This document shows, one piece after another, positions 35,051-43,721 of a DNA stretch of 64,000 nucleotides. The DNA lies in the NCBI GenBank assembly GCA_944322095.1, contig CALUNU010000010.1, positions 1-64,000 on the forward strand, written 5' to 3'. The position numbers were made by a program, and so were the translations under genes. Position 1 is the first letter of the stretch. Each line of letters starts with the position of its first letter. Under the pieces are notes generated by a model, which saw only the letters and a program-made list of their open reading frames with translations, was not told the DNA's origin and ran no database searches. This DNA comes from an uncultured Alloprevotella sp. GTDB taxonomy: Bacteria > Bacteroidota > Bacteroidia > Bacteroidales > Bacteroidaceae.

Positions 35051-36103
35051 ATGGAAAACAATTACCTCGTCATCATGGCCGGCGGCATCGGCAGCCGCTT
35101 TTGGCCGATGAGCAGCCCCGAGAAGCCCAAGCAGTTTCTCGACGTCCTGGGCTGCGGCAAAACGCTCATCCAGCTCACGCTGGCCCGCTTCCGCACGGTG
35201 GTGCCCCCCGAAAACGTATGGGTGGTCACCTCCCGGCGCTACGAACGCCTCGTGCGCGAACAGCTGCCCGACGTGCCGGCCGAAAACGTCCTGTTGGAGC
35301 CCTGCCGCCGCAACACGGCGCCCTGCATCTGCTACGTCAGCTGGAAAATAAAGAAGCAAAACCCGCGCGCCAACATTGTGGTGGCGCCGAGCGACCACGT
35401 CATCGGCGACGTCGACGCGTTCCGCAGCGCCGTGAGCGACGCCCTGGAATTTGCCGCCGAGACCGACGCCATCGTCACGCTGGGCATCAAGCCCACCCGG
35501 CCCGAAACGGGCTACGGATACATAAAGGCCGACCTTGGCTTCTCGTCATCGCGCAAGAAGAACATATTCCGCGTGGACGAGTTTCGCGAAAAGCCCACCG
35601 CCGAGGTGGCCGAAAGCTATCTGAAACAGGGCAACTACCTGTGGAACGCCGGCATATTCATTTGGAGCGTGAGCACCATCATCAACGCCTTCCGCGTGTA
35701 TGAGCCGGAGCTCTCCGCAATGTTCGAAGATCTCATGCCCTGCTACGACACGCCCGACGAGCAGGCACAAATCGACAAGCTCTATCCCGAATGCAAGGAC
35801 ATCTCCGTCGACTATGCCATCATGGAAAAGACCGAAGAGGTCTTTGTCTACCCGGCCGACTTCGGGTGGAGCGACCTGGGCTCGTGGGGCTCGCTGCGCC
35901 AGCAGATCAAGCAAGACGCCTACGGCAACGCCTGCATAGGCCCCGACATCAGTCTGTACGACTCGCACAACTGCATTGTACACGCCACCGAAGAGAAAAA
36001 GGTGGTGGTGCAAGGGCTCGACGGATACATCGTGGCCGAAAAAGACGGCACCCTGCTCATCTGCCAGCTCTCGGAAGAACAGCGCATCAAGCTTTTCCAT
36101 TGA
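35051..36103 (+). CDS. manC: Mannose-1-phosphate guanylyltransferase
   Basis: Makes GDP-mannose from mannose-1-phosphate and GTP, 350 residues. The nucleotide-binding signature is GGIGSRFWPMSSPEKPKQF (about 12-30). Further family motifs are PSDHVIGD near 115, the FREKP motif near 177 with the catalytic-type Lys, and GNYLWNAGIFIW. There is no C-terminal isomerase domain, so it is the single-function form. GDP-mannose could feed the polyprenol-phosphate mannosyltransferase encoded 1.3 kb downstream. The stop overlaps the mutY start. Confidence 0.93.
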   Translation: MENNYLVIMAGGIGSRFWPMSSPEKPKQFLDVLGCGKTLIQLTLARFRTVVPPENVWVVTSRRYERLVREQLPDVPAENVLLEPCRRNTAPCICYVSWKIKKQNPRANIVVAPSDHVIGDVDAFRSAVSDALEFAAETDAIVTLGIKPTRPETGYGYIKADLGFSSSRKKNIFRVDEFREKPTAEVAESYLKQGNYLWNAGIFIWSVSTIINAFRVYEPELSAMFEDLMPCYDTPDEQAQIDKLYPECKDISVDYAIMEKTEEVFVYPADFGWSDLGSWGSLRQQIKQDAYGNACIGPDISLYDSHNCIVHATEEKKVVVQGLDGYIVAEKDGTLLICQLSEEQRIKLFH

Positions 36104-37203
36104 CCCGCAACCCCACATCCACCCTTCCGTTGCCGCCCGACGCGCCCGACGCCTCGCGCCATCCCTTTGCCGAGGCCGTCGAAGCGTGGTACGGGCGGCA
36201 CGGGCGTCGTTTGCCCTGGCGCGACACCGCCGACCCCTATCACATCTGGATTTCGGAGATAATATTGCAACAGACGCGGGTGGCTCAGGGCTACGACTAC
36301 TACGTGCGCTTCGTGCGGCGTTTCCCCGACGTTTTTGCGCTGGCCGCCGCGAGCGAGGACGAGGTGCTTGCCGCATGGCAGGGACTGGGCTATTACAGCC
36401 GGGCGCGCAACCTGCACGCAGCGGCACGCAGCATAGCCGCGGCCGGCGCCTTCCCCACCACCTACGAGGGCGTGCGCGCCCTGCGGGGCGTGGGACCCTA
36501 TACGGCGGCAGCCATCTGCTCGTTTGCCTACGGCCTGCCCCACGCCGTGGTGGACGGCAACGTCTATCGCGTCCTGGCGCGCCACTTCGGGCTGTCCACG
36601 CCCATCGACTCGACGGCCGGCCGCCACGAGTTTGCCGCGCTGGCCGAGGCGCTGCTCGACCGCAAGGCCCCGGCCCTGTACAACCAGGCCCTCATGGACT
36701 TCGGCGCCCTGCAATGCACGCCGCAGAACCCCAACTGCACGGCCTGCCCCTTAAACGGCAGCTGCGTGGCCCGGCAACGAGGCAGCGTGGAAGCCCTGCC
36801 CGTGCGGGAGAAGCGCACCGCCGTGCGCGACCGCTATTTTGTCTACCTCTACCTGCTCCGTCCCGACGGCAGTCTGCTGCTCCGGCGCCGCCCCGCGGGC
36901 GACATCTGGCAGGGGCTTTACGAACCGCTGCTGCTCGAATTTTCCTCAGCGCCGTCGGAAACCGACGTGATGGGCCACGCCGCATGGGCCACGCTGGGGC
37001 CCGTCAGCTCCGTCGCGCAGGTGGTGCGAGGGCGGCTGCACGTGCTGACCCACCAACGCCTGCACATGGACGGTTACCTCGTGCGCCTCGCCTCGGACGC
37101 CGCGCTGCCGGGCTTTGTGCGCGTAGAGGCCGGTGCCCGCGACGCTTACGCCGTGCCCCGCCTCGTGGAGCTCCTGTTCGAAGCTGTCGACGCATATATA
37201 TAA
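36100..37203 (+). CDS. mutY: A/G-specific adenine glycosylase MutY (TTG start)
   Basis: Removes adenine mispaired with 8-oxoguanine, 367 residues. The catalytic Glu sits in WISEIILQQTRV, the helix-hairpin-helix in LRGVGPYTAAAI and the catalytic Asp in VVDGNVYRV. The iron-sulfur cluster cysteines are spaced C-x6-C-x2-C-x5-C near residues 207-223. A NUDIX-like C-terminal domain follows. No Met codon occurs before the catalytic core, so the start is taken as TTG at 36100, which overlaps the manC stop as TTGA. Confidence 0.92.
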   Translation: MTRNPTSTLPLPPDAPDASRHPFAEAVEAWYGRHGRRLPWRDTADPYHIWISEIILQQTRVAQGYDYYVRFVRRFPDVFALAAASEDEVLAAWQGLGYYSRARNLHAAARSIAAAGAFPTTYEGVRALRGVGPYTAAAICSFAYGLPHAVVDGNVYRVLARHFGLSTPIDSTAGRHEFAALAEALLDRKAPALYNQALMDFGALQCTPQNPNCTACPLNGSCVARQRGSVEALPVREKRTAVRDRYFVYLYLLRPDGSLLLRRRPAGDIWQGLYEPLLLEFSSAPSETDVMGHAAWATLGPVSSVAQVVRGRLHVLTHQRLHMDGYLVRLASDAALPGFVRVEAGARDAYAVPRLVELLFEAVDAYI

Positions 37204-37318
37204 ATAGGAGTGTCGGCAGCCCCGTCCGCTCCCCGCCCCTTCCCTACGGAACGCCCCACATCGGCCTCGCCGCAACGAAAACGCATGGGCTTTCCTTTTT
37301 CTTTCCACTCGTTTGCAC

Positions 37319-37326
37319 TATCTTTG
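37319..37326 (+). promoter_or_regulatory. -7 box, upstream copy
   Basis: TATCTTTG at 37319-37326, preceded by GCAC. The same GCACTATCTTTG string recurs 84 bases downstream. Confidence 0.5.
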
Positions 37327-37402
37327 GCTCCGCCCAAGATAGGCGGCGGCTCGGAAGAAAAAAGAAAACGCCGTTTCCCTTTTCTCTTCGCTCGCCTTGC
37401 AC

Positions 37403-37410
37403 TATCTTTG
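37403..37410 (+). promoter_or_regulatory. -7 box, downstream copy
   Basis: TATCTTTG at 37403-37410, 29 bases before the mannosyltransferase start. The two copies share a pyrimidine-rich approach and the string GCACTATCTTTG. Confidence 0.55.
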
Positions 37411-37439
37411 CGTCGAAATCAAAACAGTCTTTACGCGAA

Positions 37440-38192
37440 ATGCAGACAAGCGACAGCGTGGTAATCATACCCACCTACAACGAAAAAGAAAATATCGAGA
37501 AAATCATACGCGCCGTATTCGGCTTGGAAAAAGCTTTCGACATCTTGGTAATCGACGATGGTTCGCCCGACGGAACAGCAGCCATCGTGAAAGGGCTGAT
37601 GGGCGGGAGCGAATTTCCGGGACGCCTCCACATCATCGAGCGCGAAGGCAAACTGGGACTCGGCACGGCCTACATCGCCGGCTTCAAATGGGCTCTGGCG
37701 CACGGATATGAGTATATCTTCGAAATGGACGCCGACTTCAGCCACGACCCGGCCGACCTGCCGCGCCTCTATGCCGCCTGCGCCGACGAAGGTTACGACC
37801 TGGCCATCGGATCAAGGTATGTGAGCGGCGTCAACGTGGTGAACTGGCCGATGGGCCGCGTGCTGATGAGCTATTACGCCTCAAAATACGTGCGCATCGT
37901 CACGGGTCTGCCCATTCACGACACGACGGCGGGCTTCAAGTGCTATAAAAGACGCGTTCTCGAAGCCATAGACCTGGATGCCATCCGGTTTAAGGGCTAC
38001 GCCTTCCAAATCGAAATGAAGTTCACGGCCTATAAATGCGGTTTCAAGATAAAGGAAGTGCCCGTCATCTTCGTCAACCGCCGTCTGGGCACGAGCAAAA
38101 TGAGCGGCGGCATCTTCGGCGAAGCCGTGTTCGGCGTGATGCGCCTGCGGTGGGACAGCATACGCGGCCGCCGCTTCCGCAAACAGGCATAA
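37440..38192 (+). CDS. Polyprenol monophosphomannose synthase-like GT2
   Basis: Family 2 glycosyltransferase of 250 residues that resembles dolichol/polyprenol-phosphate mannosyltransferase. The nucleotide-binding N-terminus reads IIPTYNEKENIE, the metal-binding DxD is EMDADFSHDP near residue 100, and GFKCYKR with FQIEMKF near 175-195 are family motifs. It has no C-terminal membrane segments, so it is the soluble single-domain form. Donor GDP-mannose may come from the nearby manC product. It is followed by the dihydroorotase gene after 46 bases. Confidence 0.9.
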   Translation: MQTSDSVVIIPTYNEKENIEKIIRAVFGLEKAFDILVIDDGSPDGTAAIVKGLMGGSEFPGRLHIIEREGKLGLGTAYIAGFKWALAHGYEYIFEMDADFSHDPADLPRLYAACADEGYDLAIGSRYVSGVNVVNWPMGRVLMSYYASKYVRIVTGLPIHDTTAGFKCYKRRVLEAIDLDAIRFKGYAFQIEMKFTAYKCGFKIKEVPVIFVNRRLGTSKMSGGIFGEAVFGVMRLRWDSIRGRRFRKQA

Positions 38193-38238
38193 GCCCCAAC
38201 GGCCCGCAGCTCATCCGGGCCACAATCAACATAAAGCC

Positions 38239-39576
38239 ATGCACAAACGTATTCTCATCCAAAACGCGACCCTTGTCAACGAAAGAAAATCCTTCAAGGG
38301 CTCGCTCGTCATCGAAGACGAGCATATCGAAGAGATTATCACGGGCGACGCAAGCCCCGGCATGACGGCCGACGAAACGGTCGACGCCACAGGCTGCTAT
38401 CTGCTGCCCGGCCTGATTGATGAGCACGTTCATTTCCGCTACCCGGGCATGACGCACAAGGCCGACATCGGCAGCGAGAGCCGTGCAGCGGCGGCAGGCG
38501 GCGTTACGACCTATTTCGACATGCCCAACACGCTGCCGCCCACCACCACGCCCGAGGCTTACGACGACAAGCTGGCCATGGCACGCCGCGAGAGCCTCGT
38601 CAACTATGGTTTCTACTTCGGCGCAACGGCCGAAAACGCCGCGACGCTGGCCTCGCTGAGCAGCCACCACGTCTGCGGCATCAAGCTCTTCATGGGAGCC
38701 TCCACCGGCGGACTGCTCGTCGACGGCATGCGCGCGCTCGAAGCCGTTTTCGAACACGCACGCCTCCCCATCGTGGCCCATTGCGAGGACAGCCGCCTCA
38801 TTGCCGCCAATGCTGCCGCCGCACGCGAACGCTACGGCGACGACCCTGCCGTGGAGCATCACGCCGAAATACGCTCGGCCGAGGCTTGCTACCGCTCCAC
38901 AGCGCTGGCCGTCGACCTGGCACGCCGCTACGGCCGACGCCTGCACGTGGCCCACATTTCGACCGCGCGCGAACTCGACTTGTTCGCCCCCGGCGACCCG
39001 CTCGTGACGGCCGAAGCCTGCCTGGCGCATCTGCTCTACTGCGAAGACGATTATAAACGCTTCGGGACGCGCATCAAATGCAACCCCGCCGTCAAGACCA
39101 AGGCCGATCGCGACGCTTTGCGCGCGGCTCTGACCGACGGGCGCCTGCTCACCGTGGCCACCGACCACGCTCCCCATCTTTTTTCGGAAAAGCAGGGCGG
39201 TTGCCTGCGGGCTGCCTCGGGTATGCCGCTCATCCAGTTTTTCCTGCCGGCCATGCTCGACCTCGTAGACGCCGGCACGCTCAGCGTCGAACGCCTGGTA
39301 GAGCTGGCCTGCCACAACCCGGCGCGGCTCTTCGGCGTGGAAAACCGCGGCTTCCTGCGCGAAGGCTACAAGGCCGACCTCGTACTGGTGCGCCCCCACA
39401 GCTTATGGACGCTCACGCCCAACCGCATCGAAAGCCGCTGCGGGTGGAGCCCGCTCGAAGGGCATACGTTCCACTGGCGCGTGGAGCAAACTTACTGTAA
39501 CGGCTTCCTTATCTACAACAACGGCCATCTCACCGACCTCAACTTCCGCGGCGAGGCCGTCACCTTTGCCCATTGA
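38239..39576 (+). CDS. pyrC: Dihydroorotase
   Basis: Closes carbamoyl-aspartate to dihydroorotate in pyrimidine synthesis, 445 residues, class I type. Metal ligands are visible: HVHFRYPG near residue 61, the Lys in GIKLFMGAS expected to be carboxylated, His in VAHCED and VAHISTA, and the catalytic Asp in VATDHAPH near 310. Other pyrimidine genes are not in the window. Allantoinase-like relatives share this plan, but the motif set and genome context favour dihydroorotase. Confidence 0.9.
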   Translation: MHKRILIQNATLVNERKSFKGSLVIEDEHIEEIITGDASPGMTADETVDATGCYLLPGLIDEHVHFRYPGMTHKADIGSESRAAAAGGVTTYFDMPNTLPPTTTPEAYDDKLAMARRESLVNYGFYFGATAENAATLASLSSHHVCGIKLFMGASTGGLLVDGMRALEAVFEHARLPIVAHCEDSRLIAANAAAARERYGDDPAVEHHAEIRSAEACYRSTALAVDLARRYGRRLHVAHISTARELDLFAPGDPLVTAEACLAHLLYCEDDYKRFGTRIKCNPAVKTKADRDALRAALTDGRLLTVATDHAPHLFSEKQGGCLRAASGMPLIQFFLPAMLDLVDAGTLSVERLVELACHNPARLFGVENRGFLREGYKADLVLVRPHSLWTLTPNRIESRCGWSPLEGHTFHWRVEQTYCNGFLIYNNGHLTDLNFRGEAVTFAH

Positions 39577-39619
39577 GCTGCCCACAACGCGACAAAAACA
39601 ACCCGAAGCTTTCCGAAAC

Positions 39620-40780
39620 ATGCTACTCCGAATACTCCTCCCCCTCCTGCTCCTCTTATCGCTGCCGGCATGGGGCATCGACATGTGCGTGCTGCGCAAA
39701 CGCTTTGGAGCGTGGGTGCGGCGCTGCTTCTATCTGCCCAACGTAGCCATGGCCGTCTGGCTCGTGGCCCTGGCCGTGAACGAAAGCTATTCGCCCGCCG
39801 CCGACCACGCCAAAGGCCTCGCCCTGACGGTGGCGCTCTGCATCATCGTCCCCGAAACGCTCTGGGCGCTCTTCGCGCTCTTCGGCTCGCTGCTGCGGCG
39901 CTTCGGGCGGGTGCGCGCAGCTCTCAACATCACCGGCGGCGTTCTCGCCCTGGCGCTGCTTTCCACCCTGCTCTTCGGTTTTCTCCGCGGTTATAAGAAA
40001 ATCCACTCCACGCAGGTTTCGTTTTCCTCGCCCTCCATCCCCGCTGCCTTCGACGGATATCGCATTGTGCAGCTTTCCGACCTCCATTTGGGCACCATTC
40101 ACGGTCAGCCCGAGCTGGCCCGCCGCATTGTCGACTCGGTCAACGCGCAACGGCCCGACTTGATAGCCTTCACAGGCGACTTGGTAAACTACAACGCCGC
40201 CGAGCTGACGGAGTTTGAAGCCATCCTGAGCCGCCTCCGTGCCACCGACGGCGTCGTTTCCGTCATGGGCAATCACGATTACATGCTCTACTACGCCTGG
40301 CCCTCCGACCAGGCGCGCCAGGCCAACGTGCGGCAGTTGCAAGACCGCCAGCGCGCCATGGGCTGGCGCCTGCTGCTCAACGAAAACCGCATCATCCGCC
40401 GCGGAGCCGACAGCATAGCCGTCGTCGGGGTGGAAAACGACGGACGGCCTCCCTTCCCCTCGCGCGGCGACCTCGTCAAGGCGCAGGCCGGCCTCGGTCC
40501 GTCGTGCTTCAAGGTGCTACTCTCGCACGATCCCACCCACTGGCGCCGCCGCGTCCTGCCCGAAACCGACATCCCCCTCATGCTGGCGGGCCACACCCAC
40601 GGCATGCAGTTCAAGATAGGCTCCTTCTCGCCCGCCGCCTGGTTCTACCCCGAATGGGGCGGCATCTACCGCGAGGGCAGCCGCGCGCTCCACGTGAGCC
40701 TCGGCACGGGCGAGGTGCTTCTACCCTTCCGCCTGGGCGCCTGGCCCGAGATAAACGTCATCACGCTGCGCAGCGCCTGA
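39620..40780 (+). CDS. Membrane-anchored metallophosphoesterase (YkuE-like)
   Basis: Protein of 386 residues from the ATG at 39620 (MLLRILLP); an in-frame TTG at 39566 inside the upstream gene is rejected. Residues 1-150 contain four hydrophobic segments. The catalytic domain follows with all metal motifs: LSDLHLG, FTGDLVN, GNHDY, LSHDP and AGHTHGMQ. Relatives hydrolyse phospho-sugar lipids such as UDP-diacylglucosamine or other phosphoesters; the substrate is not deducible. It lies within the plus-strand run between pyrC and plsC. Confidence 0.88.
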   Translation: MLLRILLPLLLLLSLPAWGIDMCVLRKRFGAWVRRCFYLPNVAMAVWLVALAVNESYSPAADHAKGLALTVALCIIVPETLWALFALFGSLLRRFGRVRAALNITGGVLALALLSTLLFGFLRGYKKIHSTQVSFSSPSIPAAFDGYRIVQLSDLHLGTIHGQPELARRIVDSVNAQRPDLIAFTGDLVNYNAAELTEFEAILSRLRATDGVVSVMGNHDYMLYYAWPSDQARQANVRQLQDRQRAMGWRLLLNENRIIRRGADSIAVVGVENDGRPPFPSRGDLVKAQAGLGPSCFKVLLSHDPTHWRRRVLPETDIPLMLAGHTHGMQFKIGSFSPAAWFYPEWGGIYREGSRALHVSLGTGEVLLPFRLGAWPEINVITLRSA

Positions 40781-40834
40781 CGCCCGCCCCGGCACGTCGC
40801 CCCGGCCGGCATCCCCTCAGAAACAACCGTCTGT

Positions 40835-41593
40835 ATGAACACGCTTTATAAAATCTACCAGCTCGTCGTGGCCCTCCCGCTGCTGCTTGTGGCCACCATC
40901 CTCACGGCTCTCGTCACCATCATCGGCAGCTTCGTCGGCAGCGCCCACTTTTGGGGCTACTATCCCGGCAAATGCTGGTCGTGGTTCGTCTGCACCGTCC
41001 TGCTCATCCCCGTCAGCGTGGAAGGTAAGGAAAACATCGACCGGCATACGTCCTATGTCTTCGTGGCAAACCATCAGGGGCCCATGGACATATTTTTAAT
41101 ATATGGCTACTTGGGACGAAACTTCAAGTGGATGATGAAAAAGGCACTCCGCAAAATCCCTCTCGTGGGCTACGCCTGCGAAAAGGCCCGCCACATCTTC
41201 GTCGACAAGTCGGGCGCCAAGAAGATACAAGGCACCATCGAGCAGGCCCGCGCCACGTTGCAGGGCGGAACGTCGCTCGTCGTCTTCCCCGAAGGCTCGC
41301 GCACGTTCACCGGCCACATGGGAACGTTCCGCAAAGGCGCCTTCGTGCTGGCCGACGACTTGCAGCTGCCCGTTGTGCCCATCACCATCGACGGCTCGTT
41401 CGACGTACTCACGCGCATGGAGGGCTTCAACTTTGTTCACCGCCACCGCATGCGGCTCATCATCCACAAACCCATCTATCCCACCTCGCACAGCCCCGAA
41501 GACATCCGCCAGACGATGCAGCAATCGTACGAAACCATCATGGCAGCCCTGCCGCCCAAGTATCAGGGCTGCGTGGAAAACCCGGGCCGGTAG
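40835..41593 (+). CDS. plsC: 1-acyl-sn-glycerol-3-phosphate acyltransferase (PlsC-like)
   Basis: Adds the second acyl chain to make phosphatidic acid, 252 residues. One or two N-terminal membrane segments precede the HX4D motif NHQGPMD (near residue 76) and the substrate-binding FPEGSRT near 155. The length and motif set fit PlsC rather than lipid A acyltransferases. GtrA follows after two bases. Confidence 0.9.
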   Translation: MNTLYKIYQLVVALPLLLVATILTALVTIIGSFVGSAHFWGYYPGKCWSWFVCTVLLIPVSVEGKENIDRHTSYVFVANHQGPMDIFLIYGYLGRNFKWMMKKALRKIPLVGYACEKARHIFVDKSGAKKIQGTIEQARATLQGGTSLVVFPEGSRTFTGHMGTFRKGAFVLADDLQLPVVPITIDGSFDVLTRMEGFNFVHRHRMRLIIHKPIYPTSHSPEDIRQTMQQSYETIMAALPPKYQGCVENPGR

Positions 41594-41595
41594 CC

Positions 41596-42045
41596 GTGGC
41601 GCGCAACGCACCGTCGGCTCCCCACCGGGGGCACCAGCTGCGCAGCGAGGGCGAAACAATCGTCAAGTACGGTCTCGTCGGCGTGGGCAACACGTTGCTC
41701 ACGTTCCTTGTGTTCGAGGGGCTGCTCCTCTGCGGCACCGGTGCGTTCGCCGCCAACCTCGCGGGCTACGCGGCCGGCTTTGTCAACAGCTTCGTCTGGA
41801 ACCGCCGATGGGTGTTTCGCGCCGCCGGCGGCAACCGCTGGCGCCAGGCCGTGCTCTTCGCGCTGGGCGCCGCGCTTTGCTACGGCGTGCAATGCCTGGC
41901 CTTTGCCTTTTTCCTGCGCCACACCAATGCCCATCTCGCCCAAATAGGCGGCATGGTGGTCTATACGGCGCTCAACTATGTTTACAACCGCCTCGTGGCT
42001 TTCCGCCTTCCGGCACGCGCCACAGGCCCAAGCCCAAGAACATGA
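41596..42045 (+). CDS. GtrA-family membrane protein (GTG start)
   Basis: Protein of 149 residues with four membrane segments, the typical GtrA/DPMS-like layout (KYGLVGVGNTLLTFLVFEGL, and GFVNSFVWNRRWVF in the middle). The start is GTG at 41596, two bases after the plsC stop; no ATG is available before the first membrane segment. Members are thought to move lipid-linked sugars across the membrane. A partner could be the polyprenol-phosphate mannosyltransferase 3.4 kb upstream, which is inference. Confidence 0.85.
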   Translation: MARNAPSAPHRGHQLRSEGETIVKYGLVGVGNTLLTFLVFEGLLLCGTGAFAANLAGYAAGFVNSFVWNRRWVFRAAGGNRWRQAVLFALGAALCYGVQCLAFAFFLRHTNAHLAQIGGMVVYTALNYVYNRLVAFRLPARATGPSPRT

Positions 42046-43679
42046 TATCCAAACGTCTGCTTACCGCCGGCCTTTGTGCCGCCATGCTGCTCCCGGCCGG
42101 AGCATCCCCAAAGGATTGCATCACCGTGGCCGTCCTTTCTCTCAACGATTTCCACGGAGCTTTTATCCGCGACGCGCGCAAGGGCATACCGGGAGCCGCC
42201 GCCATCTGGCAAACGGTCGACTCGCTGAAGCGCGTCTATCCCTACCACGTCACCGTGGCCGCCGGCGACAACTTTGGCGGCAGCTATTTCTCCACCGCCA
42301 CCCAGAGCAGGTTGCTCCCCGTCTTCTTCAACGATCTGGGCATACGCATCTCGGCCGTGGGCAATCACGAGTTCGACAACGGCACCGCCTGGCTCGCGCA
42401 AAAATGGGCCGGGTCCGACATGCTTCCCCGCGGCTGGGAGCTCACCTACGTCTGCGCCAACGTGGCCGATGCCTCGGGGCGCTGCCCTTCGTACATGCAG
42501 CCCTTTGCCACCGAGGAGATAAAGCTCCCCTCGGGCCGCTCCATAACTGTGGCCTTCGTGGGGCTCATCACCTCGTCCACGCCCCTGCAAACGCGCCGCG
42601 CCAACACGGCCGGCCTCTCCTTCGACGGGCGCTACGACGCCGTGACGGCCACGCTCTCGCGCCGGCCCGAATACGCCGCCGTCGACAGTGCCGACGTGCG
42701 CATCCTGCTCACCCACATCGGCACGAAGATGAGCGGCGGGAGCCCTGCCTGGCACGATGCCGACTCGGCCCGTATCGCTGCCTTTGCCGACCCGCGCTTC
42801 CACGCCATCCTTTCCGCCCACAGCCACGAGGCCGTCTGCGGGCGCATCAACGGCGGGCGCTATCCCGTCGTCCAGGGCGAATGGCACGGCAACTACATCG
42901 GGCTCATCAAGCTCACCGTCGACACCGTTTCCATGACGGTGCGCGGGGCCGAAGCCGAGCTCTGCCCCGTGCGCCCCGACGTTGCGCTGGGCGAAGGCCC
43001 CCGCCGCCTCAACGCTCAAATCGACTCGCTGCTGCGCGTCACGAAGACGGCCGGCGGCTACCCCTTGGGCCGGCGCCTCACCGTCTGCCGCACGACGCTC
43101 ACCCACGACCGCACCAAAAAGCTCCAACTCACCGAGGTGGGCGGTCTCGTCTGCACGGCCTATGCCGAGGCCTTCCGCAGCGCTGCCCGCCTGGGCGATG
43201 ATGCCATCGTCGTGGGCACCAGCCACTTCGGCAGCATACGCGCGGGCATTCCCGCCGGCGACGTCAGCGTGCTCGACGTGGGCGAAATTCTGCCCTTTGC
43301 CAACCGCCTTATCCCCTACCGCATCACGGGCAGCCAGCTGACAACGCTCGTCAACTTCGGCCTGCACAACACCAGCTACGGCTGGCTGCAAACCAACGGC
43401 CTGCGCATCGGCCTCGACAGCGAGGGCAACGTCAGCTCCCTGACGTACGTCACGCCCGGCGGCACAACGAAGACCATCCACCCGCAGGATACGTGCTACC
43501 TCGTGGCCGACGAGTTCATCACCACCGGCGGCGACGGCTACGACCCCGCCTTCTTCCCGGCCGCGGCCGTCGTCTGCGACTGCACGCTGCCCGTCACCAC
43601 CGATGCCTTCATCGCCTATCTCCGCACGCTGCCGGCCGTGGGCGACGGCACGCGCCACACCTCCGTGGTGCTCCCCTGA
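42042..43679 (+). CDS. 5'-nucleotidase/UshA-like metallophosphatase
   Basis: Secreted enzyme of 545 residues. A signal peptide ends near PAGAS (residue 20). The N-terminal metallophosphatase domain carries SLNDFHGAF, AAGDNFGGS, GNHEFDNG, LLTHIG and SAHSHE. The C-terminal 5'-nucleotidase domain (about 330-545) contains GTSHFGSIRAGIPAGD and DEFITTGGDGYD. It likely dephosphorylates nucleotides or related phosphoesters in the periplasm. Its ATG overlaps the GtrA stop as ATGA. Confidence 0.92.
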   Translation: MISKRLLTAGLCAAMLLPAGASPKDCITVAVLSLNDFHGAFIRDARKGIPGAAAIWQTVDSLKRVYPYHVTVAAGDNFGGSYFSTATQSRLLPVFFNDLGIRISAVGNHEFDNGTAWLAQKWAGSDMLPRGWELTYVCANVADASGRCPSYMQPFATEEIKLPSGRSITVAFVGLITSSTPLQTRRANTAGLSFDGRYDAVTATLSRRPEYAAVDSADVRILLTHIGTKMSGGSPAWHDADSARIAAFADPRFHAILSAHSHEAVCGRINGGRYPVVQGEWHGNYIGLIKLTVDTVSMTVRGAEAELCPVRPDVALGEGPRRLNAQIDSLLRVTKTAGGYPLGRRLTVCRTTLTHDRTKKLQLTEVGGLVCTAYAEAFRSAARLGDDAIVVGTSHFGSIRAGIPAGDVSVLDVGEILPFANRLIPYRITGSQLTTLVNFGLHNTSYGWLQTNGLRIGLDSEGNVSSLTYVTPGGTTKTIHPQDTCYLVADEFITTGGDGYDPAFFPAAAVVCDCTLPVTTDAFIAYLRTLPAVGDGTRHTSVVLP

Positions 43680-43721
43680 CGGGCCAGTTTCTTTTTTCGA
43701 CAAACCAACAAACACGCCATT

